From Alphaproteobacteria bacterium (GTDB lineage Bacteria; Pseudomonadota; Alphaproteobacteria; UBA6615), in NCBI GenBank assembly GCA_021774445.1, contig JAJFJA010000041.1, positions 1 through 43,132 of the forward strand: 43,132 nt of DNA, written 5' to 3'. How positions within the stretch are numbered: the first letter of the stretch is position 1; the number at the start of each line of letters is the position of its first letter. The position numbers and the translations under genes were made by a program. Below, in pieces: positions 1 to 10,095 of the stretch. The notes beneath the pieces were generated by a model. That model searched no databases. It was not told where the DNA came from and worked only from the letters and a program-made list of their open reading frames with translations.

Positions 1-676
1 GCCCAACAATATTTCGAATGACCGGCGCTTTGATGAAATTGAAAAGCCGATTGCGCGTGCTACGCCATACATCTTCAAAATCTCCGGTCCGCAGAACATT
101 AAAACTGTCCCACTCGGCTCCGATAAATTCATCGTCAATTGATTCCGCAAGGTACGTTCTGATCTGCTTCCCTTCCTTCGTCGCGCTCAGAACATCCTTG
201 TACTCCAAGAGCGTCAATCCCTTGTCGGCTATGGGGTGGAAGAGACTGTAGAGGCATCGAATCAGCTGCGGGGTACGGCTCGGGTCATTCTCCCGCCATG
301 CCTGACCAACCGCACGAATCAATGCGTCAATGCAAAACTCTCGCGTGAGGCTTTGCGCGTAGCGACTAAAATCCAGGGGGTTGAACCCGAATGCGACTCC
401 CGCAATCGACGGGTCCAACACCAAAATGTTTCGCCACCTCCCTACCCCTGCGGTTTCGCACCACTGTACAACGCTGTCATAGAGGTGGCCGTGCGGATCA
501 ATCAGACACACGCCCTCACCATTTAGGATATCCTGTCGCACCAAGTGCTCAATTAATTTTGTCTTACCGGTTCCGGGCGCTCCAATAATGTGAAGGCTGG
601 TTGAACGTGTCTCATCGTCAAGCCAAACACGTCGTCCCCTGCGACTGTTGCCAAGCCAGAAACGCTTTTGAATCAC
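1..676 (-). CDS. Conjugative coupling-type P-loop ATPase (TraD/VirD4/FtsK-like), 3' end beyond window
   Basis: An open frame of 225 codons runs off the left edge of the window on the minus strand. It starts at a GTG (676-674) behind a purine-rich GGGAGGGG ribosome-binding site, and that GTG overlaps the stop of the upstream gene as GTGA. A Walker A motif, GAPGTGKT, lies at residues 32-39. It is followed by a GVCLIDPHG segment, the pattern typical of coupling-protein and HerA/FtsK ATPases that handle DNA for conjugation or mobilisation. No transmembrane segment precedes the P-loop. The membrane anchor may therefore be supplied by the two-TM protein encoded two genes upstream (inference). Walker B and the C-terminal region lie outside the window, so the exact subfamily cannot be fixed. 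It is the last visible gene of a three-gene minus-strand operon in an integrated element. Confidence 0.6.
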   Translation of the reverse strand, partial: MIQKRFWLGNSRRGRRVWLDDETRSTSLHIIGAPGTGKTKLIEHLVRQDILNGEGVCLIDPHGHLYDSVVQWCETAGVGRWRNILVLDPSIAGVAFGFNPLDFSRYAQSLTREFCIDALIRAVGQAWRENDPSRTPQLIRCLYSLFHPIADKGLTLLEYKDVLSATKEGKQIRTYLAESIDDEFIGAEWDSFNVLRTGDFEDVWRSTRNRLFNFIKAPVIRNIVG

Positions 677-1353
677 GACCCCCTCCCTTCTTCGGGTTCA
701 TGCCATTGCCGACTGACGAGATTCCGAACCATGTCTCGAATATTCTCAAGATCCCGCCTCACCTCTGAGTCTTCGGGGAGGTCTTCTTCCCGTTCAACTC
801 CGGCACCCTTGAGTAGCTCCCCAATCGCCGCTTCCTCTGCCTCTCTCAAAATATTCCTTCGGGTCACAATGGTACCGAGGAGCGCCGCATAGTCGGTCTC
901 ACTTTTCTCACGCTTCTCTCGTTTCTGATGGGGTCGCTCCAGTTGTTCCCGTGTGTGCTTCGTCCGCGCGATTTCGAGCTTCAGTTCTTCCGCTTCCTTC
1001 TCATCTCGTAATTGTGCAAGCTTCCACTGTCGTTGTCGCGCTGCGGTATCAGCGCTCAGTATGTCCTCTAGCTCTCCCAATTTCTGACGAGCACGGCTGT
1101 GGTCTATGTAGGCGTGCACCAGACCTTCCCGTGCATACTCAACCGCTGTTGCCGCTTTTACGGCACTCTCGTACCGCTCCATTGCTTTGCGCAAACTGAT
1201 AAACCGAACCCCTTCCCAAAATAGCGAACGAAATACTCCTTCTGCTGCTGGCAACGAGTCCGATAATCGGTGATGTGCGGGTGCAGGTTGATTATGCGAT
1301 GGCCCACGCGGTTCCAGTACTTGGCCCTCAAGAACGTCTCTCTCGTCACCCAT
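673..1353 (-). CDS. Hypothetical charged coiled-coil protein of integrated element
   Basis: The predicted protein has about 226 residues, is highly charged (Glu, Lys, Arg) and is largely helical. A long coiled-coil-like stretch runs through the middle, with RDEKEAEELKLEIARTKHT as its core, and there is no signal peptide or transmembrane segment. I chose the ATG at 1353 because a GAGG Shine-Dalgarno sits 9 nt upstream; the in-frame TTG at 1368 is less likely. The start overlaps the end of the upstream membrane-protein gene, and the stop overlaps the GTG of the downstream ATPase gene, so the three genes look translationally coupled. I do not recognise the family. By position it may be a cytoplasmic adaptor between the membrane protein and the ATPase, which is inference only. 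Confidence 0.55.
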   Translation of the reverse strand: MGDERDVLEGQVLEPRGPSHNQPAPAHHRLSDSLPAAEGVFRSLFWEGVRFISLRKAMERYESAVKAATAVEYAREGLVHAYIDHSRARQKLGELEDILSADTAARQRQWKLAQLRDEKEAEELKLEIARTKHTREQLERPHQKREKREKSETDYAALLGTIVTRRNILREAEEAAIGELLKGAGVEREEDLPEDSEVRRDLENIRDMVRNLVSRQWHEPEEGRGS

Positions 1354-1840
1354 TTCTTTCGTCCTCAAGCCGTCTTCGGGCTCGTTCTCGCTCTATGGCC
1401 TGCCCCATCAATTCGGTCTCTTCCTTTAGTCTCTGTGTCGCAGCTCTCGCCTGACGTGCTCGATTTTCCGAAACATAGGCGGGTGGTAAATCACCTTTCT
1501 CTTTGTCATACATCGAACGATCAATCGCGTGGGTATCGAGCGCTCTACCGCCCTGCGCTCTTCGCACGACGTTCGTTGCCGGATGTTCTGAGAATACGTA
1601 GTGGATTCTCTGCACCGCGCCTTCAAAAACGCCCGGAAGGCAAAGAATAAAGATCGCAATACCGAGAAGTTCGAGCCCGTATATGACGTACATGGTATTC
1701 GCTGACTCACATGCGAGAGCATCTCCGGTGAACCAGCATGCGAGAATGACTATCCAACCAAGTGCGGTGAGGAATGCGAGCACTATTCCTCCCACAACAA
1801 TGAGCAAGATGAACGCAATGAGACCTATCAGCAGCTCCAT
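1346..1840 (-). CDS. Small two-TM membrane protein with charged cytosolic tail
   Basis: The 164-residue protein has two hydrophobic segments near its N terminus, roughly residues 3-36 (possibly two spans by itself) and 50-70. A charged C-terminal half rich in Arg and Glu follows and ends in a short helical, coiled-coil-like region. The ATG at 1840 is preferred over the GTG at 1858 because a perfect GGAGG lies 7 nt before it. It is the first gene of the minus-strand operon of the integrated element and overlaps the next gene. No family is recognised. A membrane partner for the downstream coupling-type ATPase is a reasonable guess from gene order but is not shown by the sequence. Confidence 0.55.
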   Translation of the reverse strand: MELLIGLIAFILLIVVGGIVLAFLTALGWIVILACWFTGDALACESANTMYVIYGLELLGIAIFILCLPGVFEGAVQRIHYVFSEHPATNVVRRAQGGRALDTHAIDRSMYDKEKGDLPPAYVSENRARQARAATQRLKEETELMGQAIERERARRRLEDERNG

Positions 1841-1997
1841 TGCCTGCCCTCCACACACACCGAGGCCCTATCACGACGGATAGCCCGACGTGCTATATTC
1901 CGAAAAATTCTTGCACCCGTCCCCATGCCACACGCATCGCCGCGTGGCACAACACGAACACAAAAATATTATCGCTTCTTTGATTCGCCCGACAGTA

Positions 1998-2040
1998 GTC
2001 GCACCATAAAATTACTTCGTATGGGATAGAAATGTGCGAC
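1998..2040. repeat. Inverted GTCGCAC / GTGCGAC pair upstream of minus operon
   Basis: GTCGCAC at 1998-2004 faces GTGCGAC at 2034-2040 across 29 bases, and a further TGCGAC follows about 16 bases on. The pair lies roughly 160-200 bases upstream of the two-TM protein gene on the minus strand. It could be a pair of regulator half-sites, but 7-base repeats at this spacing can also occur by chance. Confidence 0.2.
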
Positions 2041-2243
2041 GTTCATTTGTGTCTATGCGACACGGGATTGAGCAGCTTCCCTCGTGCGATCGTTCTCGTA
2101 TCTAATCTAGTGATCTGACACGCAACTCTATTTTCGTTTCCGCCGGCTCGACCGGCGGTACTACAATGGTGATAGTGTACTGCTTCTCTGATCCTCCGAC
2201 AAGGAAAAATCTCTCAACGAACCTGTTTCGTATTGATTCCCGA

Positions 2244-2440
2244 CGCCAACACGTCGGCTCGCATTGTTGCCCGTGAGATCGGCAATAGGCGTATCTCACG
2301 GATTGCAACCGCGAGAGCGTAGCGCCCGACTCCGAGCGTTTGAGCCGCAGGTGACGCATAGGAACCAAGTGCCGGAGTTCCCTCGTGATAGCGGGGAATC
2401 AGACGGTCGGAGTCGGGCGATAAGTCCCGACGTGTTGGCG
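2244..2440. ncRNA. Candidate structured RNA or cruciform: nested perfect inverted repeats, three-way-junction layout
   Basis: Three long helices nest exactly. The outer helix pairs CGCCAACACGTCGG (2244-2257) with its perfect complement at 2427-2440 (14 bp). Directly inside it, 2258-2315 folds into one long hairpin: CTCGC/GCGAG, GTTGC/GCAAC and CCGTGAGAT/ATCTCACGG give 19 bp around a 13-nt loop. The second branch pairs CGCCCGACTCCGA (2323-2335) with its complement at 2407-2419 (13 bp) and has weaker helices inside. The result is a 197-nt three-way junction. Because the pairing is perfect, strand cannot be told. The element lies between divergent operons of a mobile element, so a regulatory RNA, replication origin or transfer origin are all possible. 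I recognise no known RNA family. Confidence 0.45.
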
Positions 2441-2478
2441 GAACTATTCTCGTTGCGATGCAACGCTTTATACACTTC

Positions 2479-2706
2479 TCATTGATGTTCTTGCGGGTTC
2501 GTCTCTATATGCGAACCCCCAACCGAACCCTCTATAGAAGTATTTTTCATCTCCCCTTTCTGCAATTGTCGCACGCTCCGTCTCTCGTCGCGCCGATTCC
2601 CTTGACTCTCCGTTCGTACTCGTTGAGACTTTCGGTTAGCACTTTCTACGAGACGAGACAGAGCCATTTTAGCCGCCCGGTAAGAACCGGCAATCGTCGA
2701 GATCAT
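2479..2706 (-). CDS. Possible small basic protein of integrated element
   Basis: A 75-codon frame begins at an ATG (2706) with an AGGAAG-like ribosome-binding site about 8 nt upstream. It encodes a short N-terminal helix followed by a very basic, hydrophilic stretch and a Gly/Ser/Asn-rich end. No family is recognised. Against it, the start is only about 45 bases from the divergent start of the HTH gene, which leaves little room for promoters, and its 3' end overlaps a 7-bp hairpin (2495-2518). It could equally be noise in a control region. Confidence 0.3.
   Translation of the reverse strand: MISTIAGSYRAAKMALSRLVESANRKSQRVRTESQGNRRDERRSVRQLQKGEMKNTSIEGSVGGSHIETNPQEHQ
2495..2518. repeat. 7-bp hairpin GGGTTCG / CGAACCC
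   Basis: GGGTTCG at 2495-2501 and CGAACCC at 2512-2518 form a perfect stem around a 10-nt loop. A second CGAACCC follows at about 2524. The hairpin lies between the large structured element and the HTH gene, and there is no U-tract on either side to make it a canonical terminator. Confidence 0.3.
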
Positions 2707-2750
2707 CTGTCGCTTCCTATGCAAATCACTACGTCCCAACGGGTGGAAGC

Positions 2751-3086
2751 GTGGCACGTTCTCGACAAATGGAGCACCTACTAACGGCGCATGCCCAGTG
2801 CATAGCGCATACCCCGGTCCATTCCGATTTACTCACTATCGAAGACGTAGCCTCATTGCTGCGCTGCGCCGTTGATACCGTGCGCCGTATTCCTCGTGAT
2901 CGACTTCCGGTGTACCGACCAGCCAAACGCAACCTCTATTTGCGGGACGACATCCTACGGTACGTGCGAACATGCCGGGTCCCTGTGGGTAACCTCGCCA
3001 CTACCGATATTACCGACGTCGTAGATGGTGTGGTAACCTCTCTTCTCGATGGTGTGCGGGAGTGTGCTCGAAGGAGAGTACCATGA
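2751..3086 (+). CDS. Excisionase-like helix-turn-helix protein
   Basis: The 111-residue product carries a MerR/excisionase-type HTH (HTH_17-like) in its middle: LLTIEDVASLLRCAVDTVRR, then a recognition wing with RPAKRNLYLRDD. This is the usual layout of recombination directionality factors and small helix-turn-helix regulators of integrated elements. The GTG at 2751 follows a GGTGG run; an ATG at 2769 is the alternative start. The stop overlaps the integrase ATG as ATGA, so the two genes form one translationally coupled pair. The likely job is excision control or repression of the integrase promoter, inferred from fold and neighbour. A pure transcription regulator cannot be excluded. Confidence 0.6.
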   Translation: MARSRQMEHLLTAHAQCIAHTPVHSDLLTIEDVASLLRCAVDTVRRIPRDRLPVYRPAKRNLYLRDDILRYVRTCRVPVGNLATTDITDVVDGVVTSLLDGVRECARRRVP

Positions 3087-4189
3087 GCACATCCCACAAG
3101 GTGGGCGCGCTTCGCGTGCGTCCCAAGATCAGAGACCAGAAACCGACAGGTAAATACATCGTTGATATTCCCGCGTCGCTGACCCAGACCGGAAAGCGAA
3201 CGCGGAAGCTCTTTGACAATAGAAGAACTGCACTTACGGTCGCGCAAGAACTGAACCGGCGCAGCAAGAGTTTTGCCGGTCCTCAGACTTCACCAAAAGC
3301 GGGGCTTCTCTTTCGTGCGGCGGCCAAAGATTGGTACGAGCACGAGAAACTTCGTGTGGCAACGCTTAAGAAACGCCGCGCAAGCCTCACCACAGATGAA
3401 TTTCGACTGCGATCACTGATCCGTTTCCTCGGTGACAGGGACATTGCACACATCACGGAACAGGATCTTATTGCCTTTCAGCGCTCGCGCCTGGGGCACG
3501 GCAGACGACCCGCAACCATAAACAGTGATCTTGCTACCTTTGGCTCTGTGATGCGCTGGGCCATCAAACAGGGCCATCTCGACAAAGCCCCCGCAACCGA
3601 ACAGATACCGGCACGACGCCCACGCCTCGTGGTTCCCACACCGGAAGAGGCAGCTCGGATTATCGACGCCTTACCAAAACGTCTTCAACCTCTGGGCCGC
3701 TTCATTGCTGAAACCGGTTGTCGCCCGGGCGAGGCAAAGCATCTGGAATGGGACTGTGTGGATGAGGTCAACGGCTGGGTCGAGATCCGTGCCCGTGAAG
3801 GGTGGACACCAAAGACTCAGGAGTCAGAGCGACGCATCCCCCTTAATGACGCGATGATCGCGCTCTTGCGTGAGTTGCCAAAAGACGGTCCATACGTGTT
3901 TCCCGGAATGACACCCGATACCCCGATCGGGAGCTTTCGCAAGGCGTTCAATACCGCGGTTGCCAAAGCCGGTATCACCCGAAACGGCAAGCCCGTGCAC
4001 CTCACTCCAAAATCATTCCGTAAGGCCCATGCCACATGGCAAGCGCTACGCGGGGTAAACGAGCGGGTCCTGCAAGGACTTCTGGGTCATGCCCCCGGGT
4101 CTCGTGTCACCAAGCAAGTCTATGTGCAGGTGACCGAGGAGGCGAAGCGAGCAGCGGTCATCACGCTGCCACTTCGTGATCAAATCTAG
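3083..4189 (+). CDS. int: Tyrosine recombinase / site-specific integrase
   Basis: The 368-residue protein has an N-terminal arm-binding region, a SAM-like core-binding domain at roughly residues 75-165, and a C-terminal catalytic domain. Visible catalytic positions are Arg214 in TGCRPGE, a Lys in the following beta-hairpin, a K-S-F-R box (Lys310, Arg313), His336 in LLGHA and the nucleophile Tyr347 in KQVYVQV. The first residue of the usual His-x-x-Arg box is Lys, a tolerated variant in this family. The ATG at 3083 has AAGGAG 6 nt upstream and overlaps the excisionase stop. The gene ends 85 bases from the CCA end of tRNA-Ala(GGC), the classic orientation for integration into a tRNA 3' end. The second attachment site must lie beyond the left edge. 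Confidence 0.88.
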   Translation: MSTSHKVGALRVRPKIRDQKPTGKYIVDIPASLTQTGKRTRKLFDNRRTALTVAQELNRRSKSFAGPQTSPKAGLLFRAAAKDWYEHEKLRVATLKKRRASLTTDEFRLRSLIRFLGDRDIAHITEQDLIAFQRSRLGHGRRPATINSDLATFGSVMRWAIKQGHLDKAPATEQIPARRPRLVVPTPEEAARIIDALPKRLQPLGRFIAETGCRPGEAKHLEWDCVDEVNGWVEIRAREGWTPKTQESERRIPLNDAMIALLRELPKDGPYVFPGMTPDTPIGSFRKAFNTAVAKAGITRNGKPVHLTPKSFRKAHATWQALRGVNERVLQGLLGHAPGSRVTKQVYVQVTEEAKRAAVITLPLRDQI

Positions 4190-4230
4190 AACAAAGCTGG
4201 TCCACGTTTGGCACTATTTGGCGCCAGGTC

Positions 4231-4263
4231 AAAAAATTCGGGGTTAGCTGACGAGCTAACCCC
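4231..4263 (-). terminator. Rho-independent terminator of tRNA-Ala
   Basis: Read on the minus strand, a perfect 10-bp stem (GGGGTTAGCT paired with AGCTAACCCC, loop CGTC) is followed by GAATTTTTT. It begins 10 nt after the tRNA CCA. It lies between the tRNA and the integrase gene, so it belongs either to the element or to the original chromosomal flank, depending on where the attachment core is. Confidence 0.8.
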
Positions 4264-4273
4264 TTGATTTATT

Positions 4274-4349
<76 letters not shown>

Positions 4350-4443
4350 CCAAATCCTGTGGCGCGTGCGGGCGATCCGCCGGCGCGCGTGTCAAAAAAT
4401 AGCGTCCGCCACGCCTGTGGCAAGTCCCTTCTGCCGATCGCAA

Positions 4444-4815
4444 TTATTTGTCGTCATCGTCCGTACTAACGACCAATGGCACCTCGTCGCCGCCGAGGTC
4501 GGAGGTGTCTTCGATGACGGCTTCGTCATCGTCATCGTCTTCGACCTCGACGTCATCCGGGGCGACGGCCGCGACCAAATCCTCTTCCTCGGTTTCAGGC
4601 GCCGTCGCGACGGCCGCAGGCGCGGCGGCCGCAGCCGCGACGGCCGGCGGCTTCTTGTCCGGCGCCGTGCGTTGCACGCGACGCGCGCGCAAGGTTGCCT
4701 CGGGCTCAAATGTCGTGCCGCATTTCGGACAGACGATCGGGCTCTTGCGTAGATCATAGAAGCGTCCGCCGCAAGACAAGCAAGCGCGTTTGACACCCCA
4801 TTCCGGCTTCGCCAC
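4444..4815 (-). CDS. TIGR02300 (FYDLN-acid) zinc-ribbon protein
   Basis: The 123-residue protein has an N-terminal zinc ribbon with two CxxC pairs (Cys12/15 and Cys29/32) and the signature GGRFYDLRK. A Pro/Ala-rich linker and a very acidic C terminus (runs of Asp and Glu, ending DDDDK) follow. This matches the alphaproteobacterial TIGR02300 family, usually encoded beside aroA, as here. Its molecular role is not known. The GTG at 4815 is chosen because AGGAG stands 6 nt before it; the longer ATG start at 4854 adds residues unlike the family. It is divergent from aroA, with about 200 bases between the two starts that must hold both promoters. Confidence 0.85.
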   Translation of the reverse strand: MAKPEWGVKRACLSCGGRFYDLRKSPIVCPKCGTTFEPEATLRARRVQRTAPDKKPPAVAAAAAAPAAVATAPETEEEDLVAAVAPDDVEVEDDDDDEAVIEDTSDLGGDEVPLVVSTDDDDK

Positions 4816-5012
4816 GGTATTCTCCTGACAGTGAAGCGGCTCGCCGTGTGACATGATCGCGCGCCACTGTCAAAACCAAACTTCGAAATGTTGCCCAAAT
4901 TGCCCACATGCGTCGGCCTAGGCAGTTGGAGTGTGCCCGGCCTTGGTGCTAAAACGCCGCGATTGAGCCGGCGGTTAATGGCGCTCGGCGACGCATATCG
5001 AAGGGCAAGACC

Positions 5013-6368
5013 GTGGCCGACGACCAATCCGCCGCCAATGTCGGCGGGCTCACTGCCCATGAAAGCGGGCCGCTCGCCGGCAGCACCGAGGTCCCGGGCG
5101 ACAAATCGATCTCCCATAGGGCGCTGATGTTCGGCGCCTTGGCCGTCGGGGAAACGCAGATCGAAGGTCTGCTGGAAAGCGACGATGTGTTGCGGACCGC
5201 AGCGGCGATGACGGCGCTGGGCGCGGAGGTGAAACGAACAGGTGACGGACGATGGCAAGTCTGGGGACGCGGCGTCGGCGGCCTGCGGGAGCCCGAAGAC
5301 GTGATCGACCTGGGCAATTCGGGCACCGGTGCGCGGCTGATAACGGGGGTGCTGGCCGGCCAGGGATTCAATTCGGTGTTAACGGGCGACGCCTCACTGC
5401 GTAGTCGACCGATGGCGCGGGTGACGGTGCCGCTCGCCAAAATGGGCGCAGGCTTCGTGTGCCGCAGCGGTGAACGGCTACCGATGATGGTGATGGGATC
5501 GGCGGATCTGCAACCCATCGTCCATGAGCAAACGGTGGCTTCCGCACAAGTCAAATCGGCGGTGCTGCTCGCCGGACTGCATGCGCCAGGCGAGACATCC
5601 GTGCTCGAAGACGTAGCGACCCGGGACCATACCGAGCGCATGCTGCGCCATTTCGGCGCCGCGGTTGCGGTCGGCGCGGAGAGCGGCCGGCAGCGCATCA
5701 CCCTGACCGGGCAGCCGGAACTGGCCGGTCGGCAGGTCCAGGTCCCGGGCGATCCGAGTTCAGCGGCTTTTCTGGCGGTGGCGGGTCTGCTGGTGCCGGG
5801 GTCCGAAGTCCGACTGGTCGGGGTGGGCCGCAATCCCTTGCGGACCGGCCTCTTCGAAACACTGGCCGAAATGGGCGCGGACTTGCAATGGGAGGCGATG
5901 CGCAACGATGGGGGCGAGCCGGTGGGCGATCTGGTGATGCGGGCCGGTCCGCTACAGGGCGTCGAGGTGCCCGCGGCTCGGGCAGCGGCGATGATCGACG
6001 AATATCCGATCCTGGCGATGGCAGCGGCTTGCGCCAGCGGCAGCACGGTGATGCGCGGTCTGGGCGAGTTGCGGGTAAAGGAAAGCGACCGGCTGGGCGC
6101 GGTGGCACGGGGCCTCACCGCCTGCGGCGTCACCGTCGAGGAAGGCGAGGACACTCTCGTGGTGCATGGCGGCGGGCGGCCGCCACCGGGGGGGGCGACA
6201 GTACGGACCGACCTGGATCACCGCATTGCCATGAGTTTTCTGGTACTCGGGCTGGTCAGCCAAAATCCGGTGGGCATCGACGATGGCACTCCCATCGCAA
6301 CGAGTTTTCCCAATTTCGTGGCGCTGATGAAGACGCTTGGGGCCGATATCAGAGGACGCGCGGATTGA
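5013..6368 (+). CDS. aroA: 3-phosphoshikimate 1-carboxyvinyltransferase (EPSP synthase)
   Basis: It catalyses transfer of the enolpyruvyl group of PEP to shikimate 3-phosphate, the sixth step of the shikimate pathway, in the cytosol. The 451-residue length is normal. Family motifs are visible: [11 protein letters not shown] at about residues 28-38 (Lys31 substrate contact), [11 protein letters not shown] at about 99-109, a RPM segment at about 131, and the C-terminal [13 protein letters not shown] region. The GTG at 5013 is preceded by a weak AAGGGCAAG. The gene ends in a 4-base overlap with cmk, so the two are coupled. The order aroA-cmk-rpsA is conserved in alphaproteobacteria. Confidence 0.95.
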   Translation: MADDQSAANVGGLTAHESGPLAGSTEVPGDKSISHRALMFGALAVGETQIEGLLESDDVLRTAAAMTALGAEVKRTGDGRWQVWGRGVGGLREPEDVIDLGNSGTGARLITGVLAGQGFNSVLTGDASLRSRPMARVTVPLAKMGAGFVCRSGERLPMMVMGSADLQPIVHEQTVASAQVKSAVLLAGLHAPGETSVLEDVATRDHTERMLRHFGAAVAVGAESGRQRITLTGQPELAGRQVQVPGDPSSAAFLAVAGLLVPGSEVRLVGVGRNPLRTGLFETLAEMGADLQWEAMRNDGGEPVGDLVMRAGPLQGVEVPAARAAAMIDEYPILAMAAACASGSTVMRGLGELRVKESDRLGAVARGLTACGVTVEEGEDTLVVHGGGRPPPGGATVRTDLDHRIAMSFLVLGLVSQNPVGIDDGTPIATSFPNFVALMKTLGADIRGRAD

Positions 6369-6997
6369 TTATCGCGATCGACGGACCAGCGGCGTCGGGC
6401 AAGGGCACGCTGGCGCGGCGCCTGGCGGCGAAACTGGGCCTGGCGCATCTGGATACCGGCCGGCTTTATCGGGCGGTGGGACTGGCCGTATTACGCGCCG
6501 GCGGCGATCCAGACGACGCGGTGGCAGCCCTAAAGGCGGCGGAATCGCTGGATCCGGCGGCGCTCGAGGACCACGCGCTGGCGAGCGATCGCGCCGGTAA
6601 CGCGGCGTCGAAGGTTGCGGCGATCGATGCCGTGCGCGCGGCACTGCTCGCCTTCCAGCGGACGTTCGCGCATCATCCGCCAGCGCCGGCCACCGGGGCG
6701 GTCCTCGATGGCCGAGACATCGGCACCGTCGTCTGTCCCGAAGCCGAGGTGAAGCTGTTCGTGACGGCGAGCGCCGAGGCCCGGGCGAAACGACGGCATA
6801 AGGAGTTGCTGGAACGAGGCGAGGCGAGTATATATGCGCGCGTCCTGGCAGATATTAGGGAACGCGACCGGCGTGACAGCACCCGTGCTATCGCGCCATT
6901 GACGCCCGCAGCCGACGCAATCTTGATCGATACGACGGTTTTGGATGCCGATGCGGCGTTGGCCGCGGCCCTGGAGCACATATCTCAGCCATCTTGA
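6365..6997 (+). CDS. cmk: (d)CMP kinase
   Basis: It phosphorylates CMP and dCMP with ATP in nucleotide salvage. The 210-residue protein starts with the P-loop [10 protein letters not shown] and contains [11 protein letters not shown], the [14 protein letters not shown] segment and [10 protein letters not shown], all Cmk hallmarks. The start is a TTG overlapping the aroA stop as TTGA, with GAGGA upstream. No ATG or GTG lies nearby in frame, so the rare start is the best choice and suggests translation coupled to aroA. It is followed by about 100 bases of leader and then rpsA. Confidence 0.92.
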   Translation: MIIAIDGPAASGKGTLARRLAAKLGLAHLDTGRLYRAVGLAVLRAGGDPDDAVAALKAAESLDPAALEDHALASDRAGNAASKVAAIDAVRAALLAFQRTFAHHPPAPATGAVLDGRDIGTVVCPEAEVKLFVTASAEARAKRRHKELLERGEASIYARVLADIRERDRRDSTRAIAPLTPAADAILIDTTVLDADAALAAALEHISQPS

Positions 6998-7002
6998 TCA
7001 CC

Positions 7003-7030
7003 GGACACCGAGAAGGCCAGGTGGGTGTCC
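7003..7030 (+). promoter_or_regulatory. Hairpin in rpsA leader
   Basis: GGACACC (7003-7009) pairs perfectly with GGTGTCC (7024-7030) around a 14-nt loop, in the roughly 100-base space between cmk and rpsA. S1 genes are often autoregulated through structured leaders, but nothing here proves that role. Confidence 0.3.
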
Positions 7031-7098
7031 ATAGAGCCAGAAGACCGCCGGAACCAACCGGCCGGCCTGCAAAATATGACGAAAGGACTCTACAACCG

Positions 7099-9018
<1,920 letters not shown>

Positions 9019-9066
9019 GCCCGGTGGACCAGCGGCATCGCCGGATGACGGCGTGGAGGCTTGACC

Positions 9067-9975
9067 GTGGCGCTTGAGGCCGATGCCATAGTCGCGCGTC
9101 GGCGGCTGCGGCGGCAGCTCGGGTTTTGGCGGATCGTCGCCATCCTCGCCGTCGCGGTGGCGATCGTGGTGGCGGTCGGCCGCCTGGCCAGCCTACCCGG
9201 GCAGGATTATGTCGCCGAACTGACGGTCGAAGGGATTATCCTGGAGGACCGTGCCCGAGACGCGGCGCTGATGGTGGTGGCCGAGGATGACGACGCGCGG
9301 GCGCTGATCGTCCATGTCAATAGCCCGGGCGGCAGCGTCGTCGGCGGCGAGGATCTCTACAACAGCCTGCGGGCGGTCGCATCACAAAAACCAGTGGTCG
9401 CGGTGATGGGCACGCTGGCCACATCCGCGGCCTATATGACGGCCATCGCTTCCGACCAGATCTTCGCGCGCGAAGGCACCGTGACGGGCTCAATCGGCGT
9501 GCTGTTCCAGACCACGGAAATAACCGAACTGCTCGGCACTCTCGGCATCAAGGCAGAGACCATCAAATCGTCGCCGCTCAAGGCGCAACCATCGCCGTTT
9601 GAACCGCTGAGCGACGAGGGACGCGCGGCGACCAAGGCATTAGTCGATGACATGTATGACTTTTTCGTCGGCCTGGTCGCGGAACGACGGGGCCTGGGCG
9701 GCCCCGAGACGTTGCGGGTCGCCGATGGCCGGGTGTTCACGGGGCGCCAGGCGCTGCAAGCCGGCCTCATCGACGCTATCGGCGGTGAAGCGGCGGCGCG
9801 GGAATGGCTGGCCGACAACCATAATGTGGACCTCAGTTTGCCGAGCCGCTCCGCGGACCTTGAGGAAAGCGATCTGTTGCTGAACCTGGTTACAGGCCTG
9901 GCAGAAAAAACCTTGATATCAAAAGCACTTACACTTGACGGACTGATCTCCCTTTGGCACCCTGACAGGCGTTAG
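9067..9975 (+). CDS. sppA: Signal peptide peptidase SppA (S49 family)
   Basis: An inner-membrane serine protease that degrades cleaved signal peptides in the periplasm. The 302-residue protein has one N-terminal transmembrane segment (about residues 22-39) and a single S49 domain, the short 36-kDa type. The catalytic dyad is visible: Ser120 in LATSAAYM and Lys172 in SSPLKAQPSPF; VNSPGGSVVGGE forms the oxyanion region. The GTG at 9067 is the start because GGAGG lies 7 nt before it, whereas TTG at 9061 would leave only 1 nt. It sits between rpsA and ihfB, a common alphaproteobacterial order. Confidence 0.92.
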   Translation: MALEADAIVARRRLRRQLGFWRIVAILAVAVAIVVAVGRLASLPGQDYVAELTVEGIILEDRARDAALMVVAEDDDARALIVHVNSPGGSVVGGEDLYNSLRAVASQKPVVAVMGTLATSAAYMTAIASDQIFAREGTVTGSIGVLFQTTEITELLGTLGIKAETIKSSPLKAQPSPFEPLSDEGRAATKALVDDMYDFFVGLVAERRGLGGPETLRVADGRVFTGRQALQAGLIDAIGGEAAAREWLADNHNVDLSLPSRSADLEESDLLLNLVTGLAEKTLISKALTLDGLISLWHPDRR

Positions 9976-10095
9976 GCCGTTCCCGGCATCGCCAGGACGC
10001 AGCGGTCCGTTGGTGATTGCCGGCTGCTTTTGGGGAATGCTGCTTGGGGAAATCCGCGCCTTCCTGGGTGGTCGAAGCCAGAACGGGAGCCCGTC

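Larger units (their letters stand above)
1841..2750. other. Intergenic control region of integrated element (structured, few or no genes)
   Basis: About 910 bases separate the minus-strand membrane-protein operon from the plus-strand xis-int pair. The stretch is visibly less GC-rich than the chromosome to the right. It holds a large nested inverted-repeat element at 2244-2440, a hairpin at 2495-2518, a possible 75-codon minus-strand ORF at 2479-2706, and inverted copies of GTCGCAC at 1998-2004 and 2034-2040 that could be operator half-sites. Promoters for both divergent operons must lie here, but I cannot assign convincing -35/-10 pairs. Confidence 0.5.

Noticed and set aside
2102..2368. 88-codon minus-strand ORF in the element's control region
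   Set aside because: It runs through the perfectly paired 2244-2440 element, has no ribosome-binding site I can see, and its first half looks like random sequence. Only the last 30 residues look protein-like.
1..4200. Second attachment repeat of the tRNA 3' end inside the window
   Set aside because: No second copy of the tRNA-Ala 3' sequence is seen, so the other end lies outside.
4949..6154. 401-codon minus-strand ORF opposite aroA
   Set aside because: Shadow frame of a clear aroA, rich in Ser, Arg and Pro with no domain.
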